A stretch of DNA of 64,000 nucleotides from Motiliproteus sp036960175 (lineage in GTDB: Bacteria > Pseudomonadota > Gammaproteobacteria > Pseudomonadales > Balneatricaceae). The notes beneath the pieces were generated by a model, which was not told the DNA's origin, searched no databases, and worked only from the letters and a program-made list of their open reading frames with translations. Positions 15,419 through 24,225 of the stretch are shown piece after piece; position 1 is the first letter of the stretch; every line of letters begins with the position of its first letter. The stretch lies in contig JBALWH010000009.1 of the NCBI GenBank assembly GCA_036960175.1, forward strand, positions 1 to 64,000, in the 5' to 3' direction. The position numbers and the translations under genes are program-made.

Positions 15419-16306
15419 ATGGACTGGATAGTTGGATATTATTTGACGGTTGAACTGCGGAAAAACTGCAGGCTGGTGCTGCTCAGTTTTCTATTTGTTT
15501 CCTTCTGTCATGCTTCTACAGAGCAAACAGAAAAGACTATCCGTATCGGTGTCACTCCGGTATTCCTAAATTATCAGACATCCATGCTCGGCGATTGGAA
15601 ACTCTATTTACAGGAGCGGTTAGGAAGACCGGTCCAATTCGTACAACGCACAACCTATAAAGAGATCACCGATCTGATTCTTCAGGACAAGATTGAATTC
15701 GCCTGGATCTGTGGTTATCCCTATCTGCAATATCAGAACAGTCTGCAACTACTGGCGGTGCCCCTGTATCACGGCAGGCCAGTGTATCAATCCTATTTAA
15801 TCGTACACGCCTCGGATCAGACAACGACCTCCATCGCTCAGCTGCAAAACAAAATATTTGCCTATTCCGACCCGGATTCCAATTCCGGCTATTTAGTGCC
15901 CCAATATCAGATCCAGCGCCTCGGTGCCGACAGAAGCGATTTTTTCCGCCGCAGCTTTTTCACCTGGGCCCATGAAAAAGTGGTCGAAGCCGTTGCTATG
16001 GGGGTCGCTCAGGGCGGTGCTGTCGACGGCTATGTCTGGGATACCCTGGCAATGTTCAACCCGGAAGTAACCCGGCATACGAGAGTTGCACAAAAATCCC
16101 AGGAGTTCGGGTTCCCCCCATTTGTCGCCAGCAACAATGTCTCCGAGGAGGATTTTTATGCGATTCAGAATGTGCTGCTGCAGATGAATACTGACAGCAA
16201 AGGAATACAGCTATTGCAGCGCCTAAACCTTGATGGCTTTAGTATTCAGGATAGGAGTCTCTTTGATGGAATAGCGGCAATGAAAGAGGTGGTTGAGCAA
16301 AAATGA
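15419..16306 (+). CDS. PhnD-like periplasmic binding protein of a three-component sensor
   Basis: 295 residues. The signal sequence (LVLLSFLFVSFCHAS) is followed by a phosphonate-binding-like fold: IRIGVTPVF...SMLGDWKLYLQERLGRPV, then FAWICGYPYL, then YSDPDSNSGYLVPQY, then GAVDGYVWDTLA. No transporter genes are nearby. The gene overlaps the histidine kinase gene by 4 bp, so it probably presents a ligand to the kinase, as AioX does for AioS or as the fused domain of TtrS does. The ligand is likely the oxyanion reduced by the divergent operon. Confidence 0.8.
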   Translation: MDWIVGYYLTVELRKNCRLVLLSFLFVSFCHASTEQTEKTIRIGVTPVFLNYQTSMLGDWKLYLQERLGRPVQFVQRTTYKEITDLILQDKIEFAWICGYPYLQYQNSLQLLAVPLYHGRPVYQSYLIVHASDQTTTSIAQLQNKIFAYSDPDSNSGYLVPQYQIQRLGADRSDFFRRSFFTWAHEKVVEAVAMGVAQGGAVDGYVWDTLAMFNPEVTRHTRVAQKSQEFGFPPFVASNNVSEEDFYAIQNVLLQMNTDSKGIQLLQRLNLDGFSIQDRSLFDGIAAMKEVVEQK

Positions 16307-17760
16307 AGCTAACAAACAACCTAAGCCTACGCTTTAAAATACCTTTGTTCACGGCAATCTTGATACTGATAGTCGGCGCCAGCGTCACCTCTTCACTGCT
16401 GATCAGTGGCTACACTATTTTCAAAAAAGACCTGCTACTGACGTCACAAAATATGGGACGAATAATGGCTCACACCCTGACCCCTGCATTACTACACGAT
16501 GATGTATGGAAGGCCTATGAAATTATCAATACCCCGTTCAGTATTGAGTCTGAAGAGAACTCGTTGCAGGCCAGTGCCGTTTTAGTCCTGAATGACCAGC
16601 AACAGGTCTATGTATCGTCCAACCCCTCACAATATCCGATGCTCACCGACCCGTCCGAACATGACCCGGAAATATCGAAACTGATCGAACGTATCAATAA
16701 CATCGAAAAACAGCCCCATTTTTACGATGAGAGAAACGGATTCAACAGCCTGTACATCGTCGCCCCGATCCAATCAGACAGTACCCTTTTGGGCACCCTG
16801 ATCATGGTCTATCCAAAGGAAATTTTTATAAACCGTTTCTCTACTTTCATCCGCTTCGCTGCTATTACCACACTGGTTATCATTGCGCTGCTATTGCCGA
16901 TTGGCATGTATTGGGGGCGGCGTGCGGCAAAGCCTCTGGTAGAACTATCCAAATGTATGAGTAACATAGGCACCAGCATTCCAGACGACATGGACTGTCA
17001 AATAGTCCGTTATAAATCTAACGATGAACTGGGCCAGTTGGGTCGACAATTTCTACTGATGGTTGACCAGCTGAAAGAAAAAGAAGCGCTTGAACAACAA
17101 GTGCTAATAGCAGAACGAATGGCGGCCATTGGCCGTTTTACTGCTGGCATTGCCCACGAGATCAACAACCCTCTGGGGGGAATGCTCAACGCCACCAGTA
17201 CCCTGAAGCGCCATGGTAGTGATGATCCCCTAACAGCCAAAACGGTTAGTCTGTTAGAGCGAGGATTAATACAGATAAAAGATATTGTCGCCGCGTTGCT
17301 GGTTGAAGCCTCTGCTGAAACACACCCCCTGACCCATCAGGACATCGACGACACCCTAACGTTGGTGCAGCAAGAAGCCAACAAAAAACAAACCCTGGTC
17401 GAATGGAATAACCTAGTTACGCAGAAGATACCTATTGCCTCAACGTTGATTCGTCAAATCCTTCTCAACCTATTACTCAATGCCATTCAGGCAACACCAA
17501 TAAAAGGCTGTGTTAATTGCCAGATACAAATTATTCATTCGCTGCTGATTATTACCATTGTTAACAATGGTAAACAGATAACAGAAGAACAACTGCAACA
17601 TTTGTTTGAGCCATCCTTCAGTGACAAGGAGGATGGCAACGGCTTTGGCCTCTGGGTTACCTATCAGATCGTTGAAAAACTTAACGGTGACATTCAAGTC
17701 AGTAGTGGCGAGCTATTAACTGAGTTCGTCATCACCCTGCCATTTAGTGAGGCCGCCTGA
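16303..17760 (+). CDS. Membrane sensor histidine kinase
   Basis: 485 residues. Helix one (about 13-36), a periplasmic domain of about 145 residues, helix two (about 185-204), a HAMP-like linker, the H-box with His285 in GIAHEINNP, and a HATPase_c domain with an N-box (LLNLLLNAIQA) and a G-box (GNGFGLWVTYQI). It starts inside the binding-protein gene (ATGA overlap), and its TGA shares its last base with the ATG of the response regulator, so the three are translated together. Confidence 0.88.
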   Translation: MKLTNNLSLRFKIPLFTAILILIVGASVTSSLLISGYTIFKKDLLLTSQNMGRIMAHTLTPALLHDDVWKAYEIINTPFSIESEENSLQASAVLVLNDQQQVYVSSNPSQYPMLTDPSEHDPEISKLIERINNIEKQPHFYDERNGFNSLYIVAPIQSDSTLLGTLIMVYPKEIFINRFSTFIRFAAITTLVIIALLLPIGMYWGRRAAKPLVELSKCMSNIGTSIPDDMDCQIVRYKSNDELGQLGRQFLLMVDQLKEKEALEQQVLIAERMAAIGRFTAGIAHEINNPLGGMLNATSTLKRHGSDDPLTAKTVSLLERGLIQIKDIVAALLVEASAETHPLTHQDIDDTLTLVQQEANKKQTLVEWNNLVTQKIPIASTLIRQILLNLLLNAIQATPIKGCVNCQIQIIHSLLIITIVNNGKQITEEQLQHLFEPSFSDKEDGNGFGLWVTYQIVEKLNGDIQVSSGELLTEFVITLPFSEAA

Positions 17761-19112
17761 TGCAATTGCCGCGATTATGCCTTATCGAAGACGACCCCAT
17801 TATGGGCGAGTCACTCTGTGACCGTTTTGTACTAGAAGGCTTTGACATTGACTGGTTCCAGACCGCCGCTGCCGCCGTCAGCGATCTGAATCAGGGCCGC
17901 TATAGTCTCGTTATCAGCGATATTCGCCTGCCTGACATGAGTGGCGAAGAACTCTTTGAATCACTGCAAAGCAGTGACGTCCTGCTGCCGCCGTTTATCT
18001 TTATCACCGGCTATGGATCGATCGACAAAGCCGTCACCTTGATCAAACATGGCGCAGCCGACTACATCACCAAACCCTTTGATCTTGATCTGCTGGTAGA
18101 CAAAGTTTCATCCCTCTCCCAAACCCCAGCACCACTGAACAACGACGCCCATAAACCCATCCTGGGCATTTCACTGCCCATGCGCCGTATCGAGGCATCA
18201 ATCCCCAGAATTACTGAGCATTCCGCTTCAGTGCTGGTCACCGGGGAAACCGGCGTCGGTAAAGAACACGTCGCGCGGCTGTTACACGACAGCTGTGCCG
18301 AATTAAAAGGCAAGCCCTTTATCGCGGTCAATTGCGGCGCCTTCTCACCGACGCTGCTGGAGTCCGAACTCTTTGGCCACGAGAAAGGATCTTTTACCGG
18401 TGCCCATAAAATTAAGAAGGGCCTTTTCGAACTGGCTGACGGCGGCACCCTATTTCTGGATGAAATTGGTGAGATGCCTCTCAATATGCAGGTACATTTA
18501 CTGCGCATCCTGCAAGAAAAGCGCATTACCCGGCTCGGTGGTGAACGTGATTATGCGGTGAATGTACGACTAATTTTTGCAACCAATAAAGACCTGAAGA
18601 AGATGGTGGAGAATGGTCAGTTTCGTGAGGACCTGTTTTACCGGATCAACGTTATACATCTGCATGTTCTCCCCCTGAGAGAACGAACCGAAGATATTCT
18701 CTGGTTTGCCGATCTGTTCCTGGAGCAGTATTCGAAAATCCACGGCAACGGTGCCCGCAGTATCGACAGCAGCGCCAAGCGAACTCTGACAGAACAACTC
18801 TGGCCGGGAAACCTCAGGGAGCTTAAACACTGCCTTGAACGCGCCTGTATCATGAGCCCTCAACCCATACTGACGGCGTCGCACCTGTTCTCATTTGCAA
18901 TGGACCTGAGTGATACCGCGACTCAGTCAGGGCATGCCGATGAAGAGTTGCAAGACTATATAAAACATTGCGAGCGGGACTACATCCTCAACGCCTTGGA
19001 CCAGCACCAATGGCATATAGTTGAGACGGCGAACAGCCTAGGCATCAGTCGCAAAAACCTGTGGGAAAAGATGAAAAAACATGAGCTATCTGAGGACAAA
19101 AACAAGGGCTAA
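17760..19112 (+). CDS. Sigma-54-dependent response regulator (NtrC family)
   Basis: 450 residues. Receiver domain with the phospho-acceptor Asp54 (VISDIRLPDMSG); AAA+ domain with Walker A GETGVGKEH and the sigma-54 contact loop as GSFTGA (Ser in place of the usual first Ala), then LFLDEIGEMP; C-terminal Fis-type helix-turn-helix (ETANSLGISRKNLWEKMKK). It probably binds the two GTTAC-N6-GTAAC repeats upstream of the reductase operon. A GCTAAC-CCT-GTTAGC hairpin overlaps its stop codon but has no T run. Confidence 0.9.
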   Translation: MQLPRLCLIEDDPIMGESLCDRFVLEGFDIDWFQTAAAAVSDLNQGRYSLVISDIRLPDMSGEELFESLQSSDVLLPPFIFITGYGSIDKAVTLIKHGAADYITKPFDLDLLVDKVSSLSQTPAPLNNDAHKPILGISLPMRRIEASIPRITEHSASVLVTGETGVGKEHVARLLHDSCAELKGKPFIAVNCGAFSPTLLESELFGHEKGSFTGAHKIKKGLFELADGGTLFLDEIGEMPLNMQVHLLRILQEKRITRLGGERDYAVNVRLIFATNKDLKKMVENGQFREDLFYRINVIHLHVLPLRERTEDILWFADLFLEQYSKIHGNGARSIDSSAKRTLTEQLWPGNLRELKHCLERACIMSPQPILTASHLFSFAMDLSDTATQSGHADEELQDYIKHCERDYILNALDQHQWHIVETANSLGISRKNLWEKMKKHELSEDKNKG

Positions 19113-19136
19113 CCCTGTTAGCGGCATAACTGATCT

Positions 19137-19718
19137 TCAGCTCTGAATGTAGTACCGCATAATCGGTCGGATCTTAACCCGCCGTTCCACCTCGGTAAAA
19201 CCTGCCGCTTTAAATGCCGACTCAAAACCGGTCCAGGCGAATGCCACTGGAATTTTTTCACTAATAGGGACCAATGGATAGCCTTCGACAATGCTGCCTC
19301 CCTGCGTTCCGACATAGCTCACGGCGGCTCGTAACAAGTCGACGGACACCTGCTGTAACCGGTAAGGCTTCTTGATGAAAAAACAGGCGATTGTCCACAC
19401 TGGCTGGTCATCCACCGGTGCCAGTATCTCGGAGGCCGCTAAGCCGACGAACTCTTCGCGCAAGCCTAGCGAACACCAGGCCACCGGGACTTCATCGATA
19501 TAACCCAATATGCCCCGTATTCTGCCCGCTTCAACCCCCGCCTGCAGGGTTCGTCGATTGCAGGAACCTTTGTTCTGTTCAAACTGCAGGCGTGGCAAAC
19601 GCCAGCGCATGCACCAACATCCCTGCCTCGCGCCATGGGCGCCAAACAACCTTGCCAGGTCATCCCAGGAATCAGCACTAATAGGCCGATAGACCAGTTC
19701 TGTGTCGCTATTCGTCAT
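19137..19718 (-). CDS. GNAT-family N-acetyltransferase
   Basis: 193 residues resembling the GNAT fold: GILGYIDEVPVAWCSLG as the central strands, then VWTIACFFIKKPYRLQQVSVDLL around the acetyl-CoA loop, then FESAFKAAGFTEVERR at the end. A cysteine- and tryptophan-rich GCWCMRW sits near residue 35. The substrate is unknown. It converges with the response regulator gene. The 200 bp upstream (19719-19922) show nothing recognisable. Confidence 0.65.
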   Translation of the reverse strand: MTNSDTELVYRPISADSWDDLARLFGAHGARQGCWCMRWRLPRLQFEQNKGSCNRRTLQAGVEAGRIRGILGYIDEVPVAWCSLGLREEFVGLAASEILAPVDDQPVWTIACFFIKKPYRLQQVSVDLLRAAVSYVGTQGGSIVEGYPLVPISEKIPVAFAWTGFESAFKAAGFTEVERRVKIRPIMRYYIQS

Positions 19719-19922
19719 CCCGATTCGTTATCCCTATTCGTTATCCCTGTTAGCATAGTTGACAATACTCCTACTAAGCACTGTAAAAACAGGAGTTTGT
19801 GTCTGTATTTAAAAGGTTAATAGGACAACCGGGGGATGAACCTCTGCGCATGATTTCGACCCATGCCACAAAATAGGGGGACGGTTCAGGCGCTGTAACA
19901 GATAAAACGGCCAACAGGAAAG

Positions 19923-20438
19923 TTACTGATAGATAGCGCCGCCGGATTCAAGTTGAATCAGATACAAGCGCATATCGAATTCCAACTGATAATAATTGGG
20001 CAGCATATGCAGGCAGAGTTTATAGAATTTTTTGTTGTGCTCTTTTTCTTTCAGGTGCGCCAGTTCATGCACCACTATCATCGTCAAAAACTCTTCCGGC
20101 GCTTTTTTAAAGACCGCACCGATACGAATCTCATTCTTGCTTTTCAGTTTGCCGCCTTGGACACGGGATACGTAGCTATGCAAACCAAGGGCATTGTTGA
20201 TGACGTGAATTTTGTCGTCGTAAACAATTTTGCTCAGCGGTTCTGACTTCTTGATATAACGGTCTTTTAGACCCATCACATAAACACGAAGATCTTTATC
20301 CTTGGCGACATCATGGGGCTTGGGGTATTTGCCGAGCAAAAACGTGCCTAAACGACCTTGATCGATCATCTCCTGAACCTGCTGTTGCAGTTCGGGTGGA
20401 TAAGCCGAAATATATTTCAGCAACGACGACTTAGTCAT
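19923..20438 (-). CDS. M48/YgjP-type metallopeptidase family protein
   Basis: 171 residues with the zinc motif HELAHLKEKEHNKKFY (HExxH plus a downstream His) near residue 125, and the usual family sequence GGKLKSKNEIRIGAVF before it. YgjP-like proteins of this type are small cytoplasmic metal enzymes of uncertain substrate. The start codon lies inside the end of the preceding 59-codon gene, so the two form an operon. Confidence 0.8.
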   Translation of the reverse strand: MTKSSLLKYISAYPPELQQQVQEMIDQGRLGTFLLGKYPKPHDVAKDKDLRVYVMGLKDRYIKKSEPLSKIVYDDKIHVINNALGLHSYVSRVQGGKLKSKNEIRIGAVFKKAPEEFLTMIVVHELAHLKEKEHNKKFYKLCLHMLPNYYQLEFDMRLYLIQLESGGAIYQ

Positions 20439-20610
20439 CGCCTTCGCCAGCTTTACTGATGACGATGGTCAACTCTTTTGCATCACCGGCGTACCACTTC
20501 TGCACATAGATAGATCCAACCACCGGTGCGCGCCCTTCTTCAACGACTTCTTTATAGCGAACGCTGTGTTTAACTTCTTTTTCTAACTGAAACTTAACCT
20601 TAATCGGCAT
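20431..20610 (-). CDS. Conserved-looking 59-residue protein upstream of the YgjP-like peptidase
   Basis: ATG at 20610 with GGAGATAGG directly upstream; TAA at 20433-20431. The product (MPIKVKFQLEKEVKHSVRY..., ending VISKAGEGDD) is charged and soluble with predicted beta strands and no signal. The 8-bp overlap with the peptidase start (GATGACTAA) and the good ribosome-binding site argue for a real gene. Function unknown. Confidence 0.7.
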   Translation of the reverse strand: MPIKVKFQLEKEVKHSVRYKEVVEEGRAPVVGSIYVQKWYAGDAKELTIVISKAGEGDD

Positions 20611-20741
20611 TACCTATCTCCTACTAGAATGTCCATTAGCGGGCATCATACCGATTAGCGTGGTAAAAAAAACCAGCCTGAGGCTAATATTCAGATGCGA
20701 TTGAAATCGCGGCTTTGGCCCGAACTACCGTTCTGGGACAG

Positions 20742-21029
20742 CTAATCAACACATATAGCAGCGGTACCAAGGTCAAGATCAAGATCAAGATCAAGGTCAA
20801 GGTCAACAAGGTAGAAGCTAACATCCCGCCTATTATCACCCAGCCCATGGGCGACCATAACGTGCTCGACTCCAGAGTCAGCGGCAGGAAAATCCAGCTG
20901 TTCAATCGATTGCGCCAGTTGCGCCGACAATTGCGCCACCGAAAACCTTTGACCAGCACCGGCTGACACAATAGCGATGCGCTGCAAATTGTAATGCAGC
21001 AAGTTCGCCTGCACCGGCGTGCTCACCAA
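20742..21029 (-). CDS. Doubtful open frame containing a Leu-Asp repeat
   Basis: 95 codons on the minus strand (VSTPVQANLLHYNLQRIAIV...) ending in a run of alternating Leu and Asp encoded by a hexanucleotide repeat. The frame is open a little further upstream, to a double stop at about 21139. The first 60 residues look protein-like, but no family was recognised. It may be the tail of a decayed gene altered by repeat expansion. The rest of 20611-21140 shows nothing else. Confidence 0.25.
   Translation of the reverse strand: MVSTPVQANLLHYNLQRIAIVSAGAGQRFSVAQLSAQLAQSIEQLDFPAADSGVEHVMVAHGLGDNRRDVSFYLVDLDLDLDLDLDLGTAAICVD
20769..20806. repeat. Hexanucleotide tandem repeat
   Basis: Six consecutive units of AAG(G/A)TC: AAGGTC, three AAGATC, two AAGGTC. 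Such simple repeats are rare in this kind of genome and prone to slippage in steps of two codons. Confidence 0.8.
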
Positions 21030-21140
21030 CTCATGATCTGGCCGATGGTGCTGAAAATGGAATCCAGCCTGGCGTTGCTGGTTAGAGGCTTGCTCAAACC
21101 GGGTGAGGAACTCTCTGCACTTTAGATCCCAAGCTTGTTA

Positions 21141-21731
21141 TTAGTCTTGGCCACGAATGTTAGCCATGACTTTTTTTCGCATAGCGGCAAGGTCGTAACT
21201 GGCCAGGGCAGTCGACAGCTGTCGTAGCTCAGGGCTTATATGGGCGAGATGATGTGATTGTAAGCTGGCCAGATTGCGCCAGGCCGGTGGCAGTTTTTCT
21301 AGCCGGCTAACCATGCCACCATCCGCGTCCGCAACCAGGTAACGAATATGACCAATGCCCGCCAGCATCGAACGCACCAGACACATGGGACAAGGTTCCA
21401 GGCTGACCATCAGGGTTAGCTCGCTGCGATCACCATAATCCCTATATGTACGCTCAAATGCATCCAACAGCTGCATTTCTGCATGTGCAGAGGAATGATA
21501 TCCTGCGCTAAAGACCCGATTAACGCCTTCAGCTACAATACTTTGCTGGCCATCGGTCAGTACGGCGCCGACTCCGTAACAGCCTTGCTGCAGGCCTTGC
21601 AACGCCAACTCACAACAGCGCAAACCCAGCTGCTGGTGCGTGAACTCTGCGGCGCTCTGAGGGGACATTACTTGCAGTTTCTCTAACTGTTGTTGTAGTG
21701 CTTCAACGCTTTCCATGCACCTATCCATCAT
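21141..21731 (-). CDS. Nucleoside/nucleotide deaminase family protein
   Basis: 196 residues with the zinc-dependent cytidine-deaminase-like signature: HAEMQLLDAFE (His and catalytic Glu, about residue 83) and SLEPCPMCLVRS (two zinc cysteines). It is longer than TadA, with an extra helical C-terminus, and could act on a free base or nucleotide rather than tRNA. It sits 13 bp downstream of the ABC exporter gene and may be cotranscribed. ATG 21716 is an alternative start. Confidence 0.75.
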   Translation of the reverse strand: MMDRCMESVEALQQQLEKLQVMSPQSAAEFTHQQLGLRCCELALQGLQQGCYGVGAVLTDGQQSIVAEGVNRVFSAGYHSSAHAEMQLLDAFERTYRDYGDRSELTLMVSLEPCPMCLVRSMLAGIGHIRYLVADADGGMVSRLEKLPPAWRNLASLQSHHLAHISPELRQLSTALASYDLAAMRKKVMANIRGQD

Positions 21732-21744
21732 TCAGATTATCACA

Positions 21745-23541
21745 TCATTTTAAGTCACTAACCTTTGGCTGATCCTCGGCGGCTACCAACCATTCCCCGC
21801 TATTATCAAATTGCAGCTTCGCCAGGCGGCAATATAGATCACAACTGTGCATTAACTCGTTATGTTTTCCGATCGCCACCTGACGCCCCTGATCCATCAC
21901 CAGAATCTGATCGGCGTTCTGTATTGTCGACAAACGGTGCGCGATAACGACCGTGGTACGACCTTTCATCAACGCCTGCAGCGCTTGCTGAACCTGTTGC
22001 TCACTTTCTGAATCCAGGGCGCTGGTCGCTTCGTCTAACAGCAAAATTTTAGGGTCTTTCAGAATCGCCCGAGCGATGGCAATGCGCTGTCGTTGCCCGC
22101 CCGATAATCGCACCCCCTTTTCACCCAGATCGCTGTAATAGCCATCAGGGAGTTGCTGAATAAAATCATGGGCATAAGCGGCCTTGGCTGCGGCTATAAC
22201 CTGCTCATCAGAGGCGTAGGGGTTGCCATAACGGATATTGTGCCAAACGTTGGCGGAGAACAACGCCGGTTGTTGGGGCACCAATGCGAGCTGGCGACGT
22301 AACTCGACAGGGTCAAGATTTCTCAGGTCCGTCCCCCCCAACAAGACCTGCCCCTGCTGCGGATCATAGAACCGTAACAGCAGTTCAAACACCGTGGATT
22401 TACCCGCGCCTGACGGCCCTACCAGAGCAACACTTTGACCCTCGGCAATGTCGACGCTGAAGTCTCTCAGGGCTGCTTGCTTAGGTCTGGACGGGTAATA
22501 GAAACTCAACTCTCGCAGCGCCAAAGTGGCCTTTAATTTGTCGGCATTGACGGGCTTCGCAGGAGGCGTAATCCGGGTCGTAACCTGTAGCAACTCCATC
22601 AACCGTTCTGTTGAACCCACGGCTCGCTGTAACTCGCCGAATACCTCTGACAAAGTCGCAACCGAGGTAGCCATCAAGATAGCGTAGAACAAAAAGGCGC
22701 CTAGTTCTCCAGCACTGGTGGTGCCACTAAGGACATCATTACCCCCCACCCACAACATTGCTGCAATGGTACTGAACACCAAAAAAATAACGGTACCAAT
22801 TAGAATGGAGCGCTGCATCACCCGTTGCTTACCAACCCGAAACGCGGCCTCAACTTCTTCCTTAAAAGCCTGTTTTTCCTGCTCTTCGCGGGTAAAGCTC
22901 TGTACGGTTTTAATATGCTGAATGGCCTCGCCGGCATAACTGCCGACACCGGCAACCGATTCCTGAGTCTGTCTGGCCAAGGTACGAACCCGACGACCAA
23001 AAAACAGAATAGGCACGAGTACCAGCGGAATCAGTATCAACACCACCATGGTCAGTTTAATGTTGGTGACCAACAGCATCAGCAGCGCTCCGATAAAAAT
23101 GAGCGCACTCCTGACCGCCATGGATAATGAGGAACCGACTATCGATTGCAGCAACGTGGTATCTGTGGTCAGCCGCGACATGATTTCGCCGCTGTGATTA
23201 GATTCAAAATAACTGGGATTAAGGCTAATTAGATGATCGAAAACCGCTTGGCGTATATCGGCGCTAACGCGTTCACCTAACCAGGAAACCAGGTAAAAAC
23301 GTACGAAAGTCCCTATCGCCATAAAAAGGGTAAGCACCACAATAGCGACTATGGCCGAGTTCAGGGATTCAACCGATCCTTGGATAAAGCCGCCATCGAT
23401 TAGGACCCTTACCCCCTGCCCGATAGAAAGCGTGATCAACGCCGTAAACACCAGCGCAATGGCAGCGCCAATGAGAGTGCGACGGTAGGGAACCACAAAA
23501 CGTCCCAATAACTTAATGGTTTTCCAGTACCTGGTTTTCAA
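21745..23541 (-). CDS. MsbA-like ABC exporter, fused membrane and ATPase domains
   Basis: 598 residues. Six transmembrane helices (about residues 20-300) with the family motif SGEIMSRLTTD, then an ATPase domain with Walker A GPSGAGKST, a Q-loop, signature LSGGQRQRIAIARAI, Walker B ILLLDEATSALD and the H-loop IAHRLST. It works as a homodimer; substrates of such half-transporters include lipids and drugs. Nothing nearby points to a specific one. Confidence 0.88.
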   Translation of the reverse strand: MKTRYWKTIKLLGRFVVPYRRTLIGAAIALVFTALITLSIGQGVRVLIDGGFIQGSVESLNSAIVAIVVLTLFMAIGTFVRFYLVSWLGERVSADIRQAVFDHLISLNPSYFESNHSGEIMSRLTTDTTLLQSIVGSSLSMAVRSALIFIGALLMLLVTNIKLTMVVLILIPLVLVPILFFGRRVRTLARQTQESVAGVGSYAGEAIQHIKTVQSFTREEQEKQAFKEEVEAAFRVGKQRVMQRSILIGTVIFLVFSTIAAMLWVGGNDVLSGTTSAGELGAFLFYAILMATSVATLSEVFGELQRAVGSTERLMELLQVTTRITPPAKPVNADKLKATLALRELSFYYPSRPKQAALRDFSVDIAEGQSVALVGPSGAGKSTVFELLLRFYDPQQGQVLLGGTDLRNLDPVELRRQLALVPQQPALFSANVWHNIRYGNPYASDEQVIAAAKAAYAHDFIQQLPDGYYSDLGEKGVRLSGGQRQRIAIARAILKDPKILLLDEATSALDSESEQQVQQALQALMKGRTTVVIAHRLSTIQNADQILVMDQGRQVAIGKHNELMHSCDLYCRLAKLQFDNSGEWLVAAEDQPKVSDLK

Positions 23542-23736
23542 GCCATGTCCTCGATAATTTTCACTGCTGCCCGTCGAGCTTTTACGCGGCAGGTCAGGGC
23601 TATGTTTGACAACTGCTAGCCCACAGCATAGCGCCTCAAGAAAGCAGCGGCCATGAGCTTAAAGAGAAATCATTTAGCAGGAAGTAGGAAATTAGAAGAC
23701 GTATAAACAAGGCACATAGCAGAAACCCTAATGCCG

Positions 23737-23985
23737 CTAGCTCTTATTTTCATTCTCCAGAGCCGTGTGGGCGATGTTCAGATACAGACTAATCAAACGG
23801 ATATAGATATCCCGATACTCTGTATGACGGTCGATATAAGGTTTAATCTTGCCGGCATCGGCAAACACCCGTTCCATAAACAATATATCGTAGTTACTTA
23901 GTTCCTCACCCCGATCAACACGCGCCTTCAAAGCCTTAACTCTAGGTAACCTACGAGTATTTAGACGATGGATGACCGTCATCAT
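23737..23985 (-). CDS. Small helical hypothetical protein
   Basis: 82 residues from the ATGATG at 23985, which has an AGGTG site; an ATG at 24015 in the same frame lacks one. Charged and all-helical (RLPRVKALKARVDRGEELSNYDILFMERVF), with no signal or membrane helix. It looks like a conserved small gammaproteobacterial protein, but I cannot name the family. Confidence 0.55.
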   Translation of the reverse strand: MMTVIHRLNTRRLPRVKALKARVDRGEELSNYDILFMERVFADAGKIKPYIDRHTEYRDIYIRLISLYLNIAHTALENENKS

Positions 23986-24225
23986 TACACCTGTGTCACT
24001 CTCAGAAGTTATCATCAGCGGTGCCTATTCATCCCTTAAACATAGAAAAACCTTAGTCAGCATAATACTTTACAAACACCGTTAGATTTTCGCCAGAAAA
24101 AACTCTGATTTCAGAAAACTTTTTCGCAGATGCAGCAATTATGGCTAGATATGACTGATTAATGTCATTGCGGACATTGTTATTCCAGACCATACTGACG
24201 CCATTGCTTGCAAACGAGAACTGTT

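Noticed and set aside
19108..19122. Terminator after the sigma-54 response regulator
   Set aside because: The GCTAAC-CCT-GTTAGC stem is only 6 bp and lacks a T run; noted in the gene entry only.
20769..20806. Short tandem repeat considered as a CRISPR fragment
   Set aside because: Units are 6 bp with no spacers.
20715..20966. Plus-strand frame with a Lys-Ile/Lys-Val run
   Set aside because: It is produced by the hexanucleotide repeat and lacks a start signal and protein-like sequence elsewhere.
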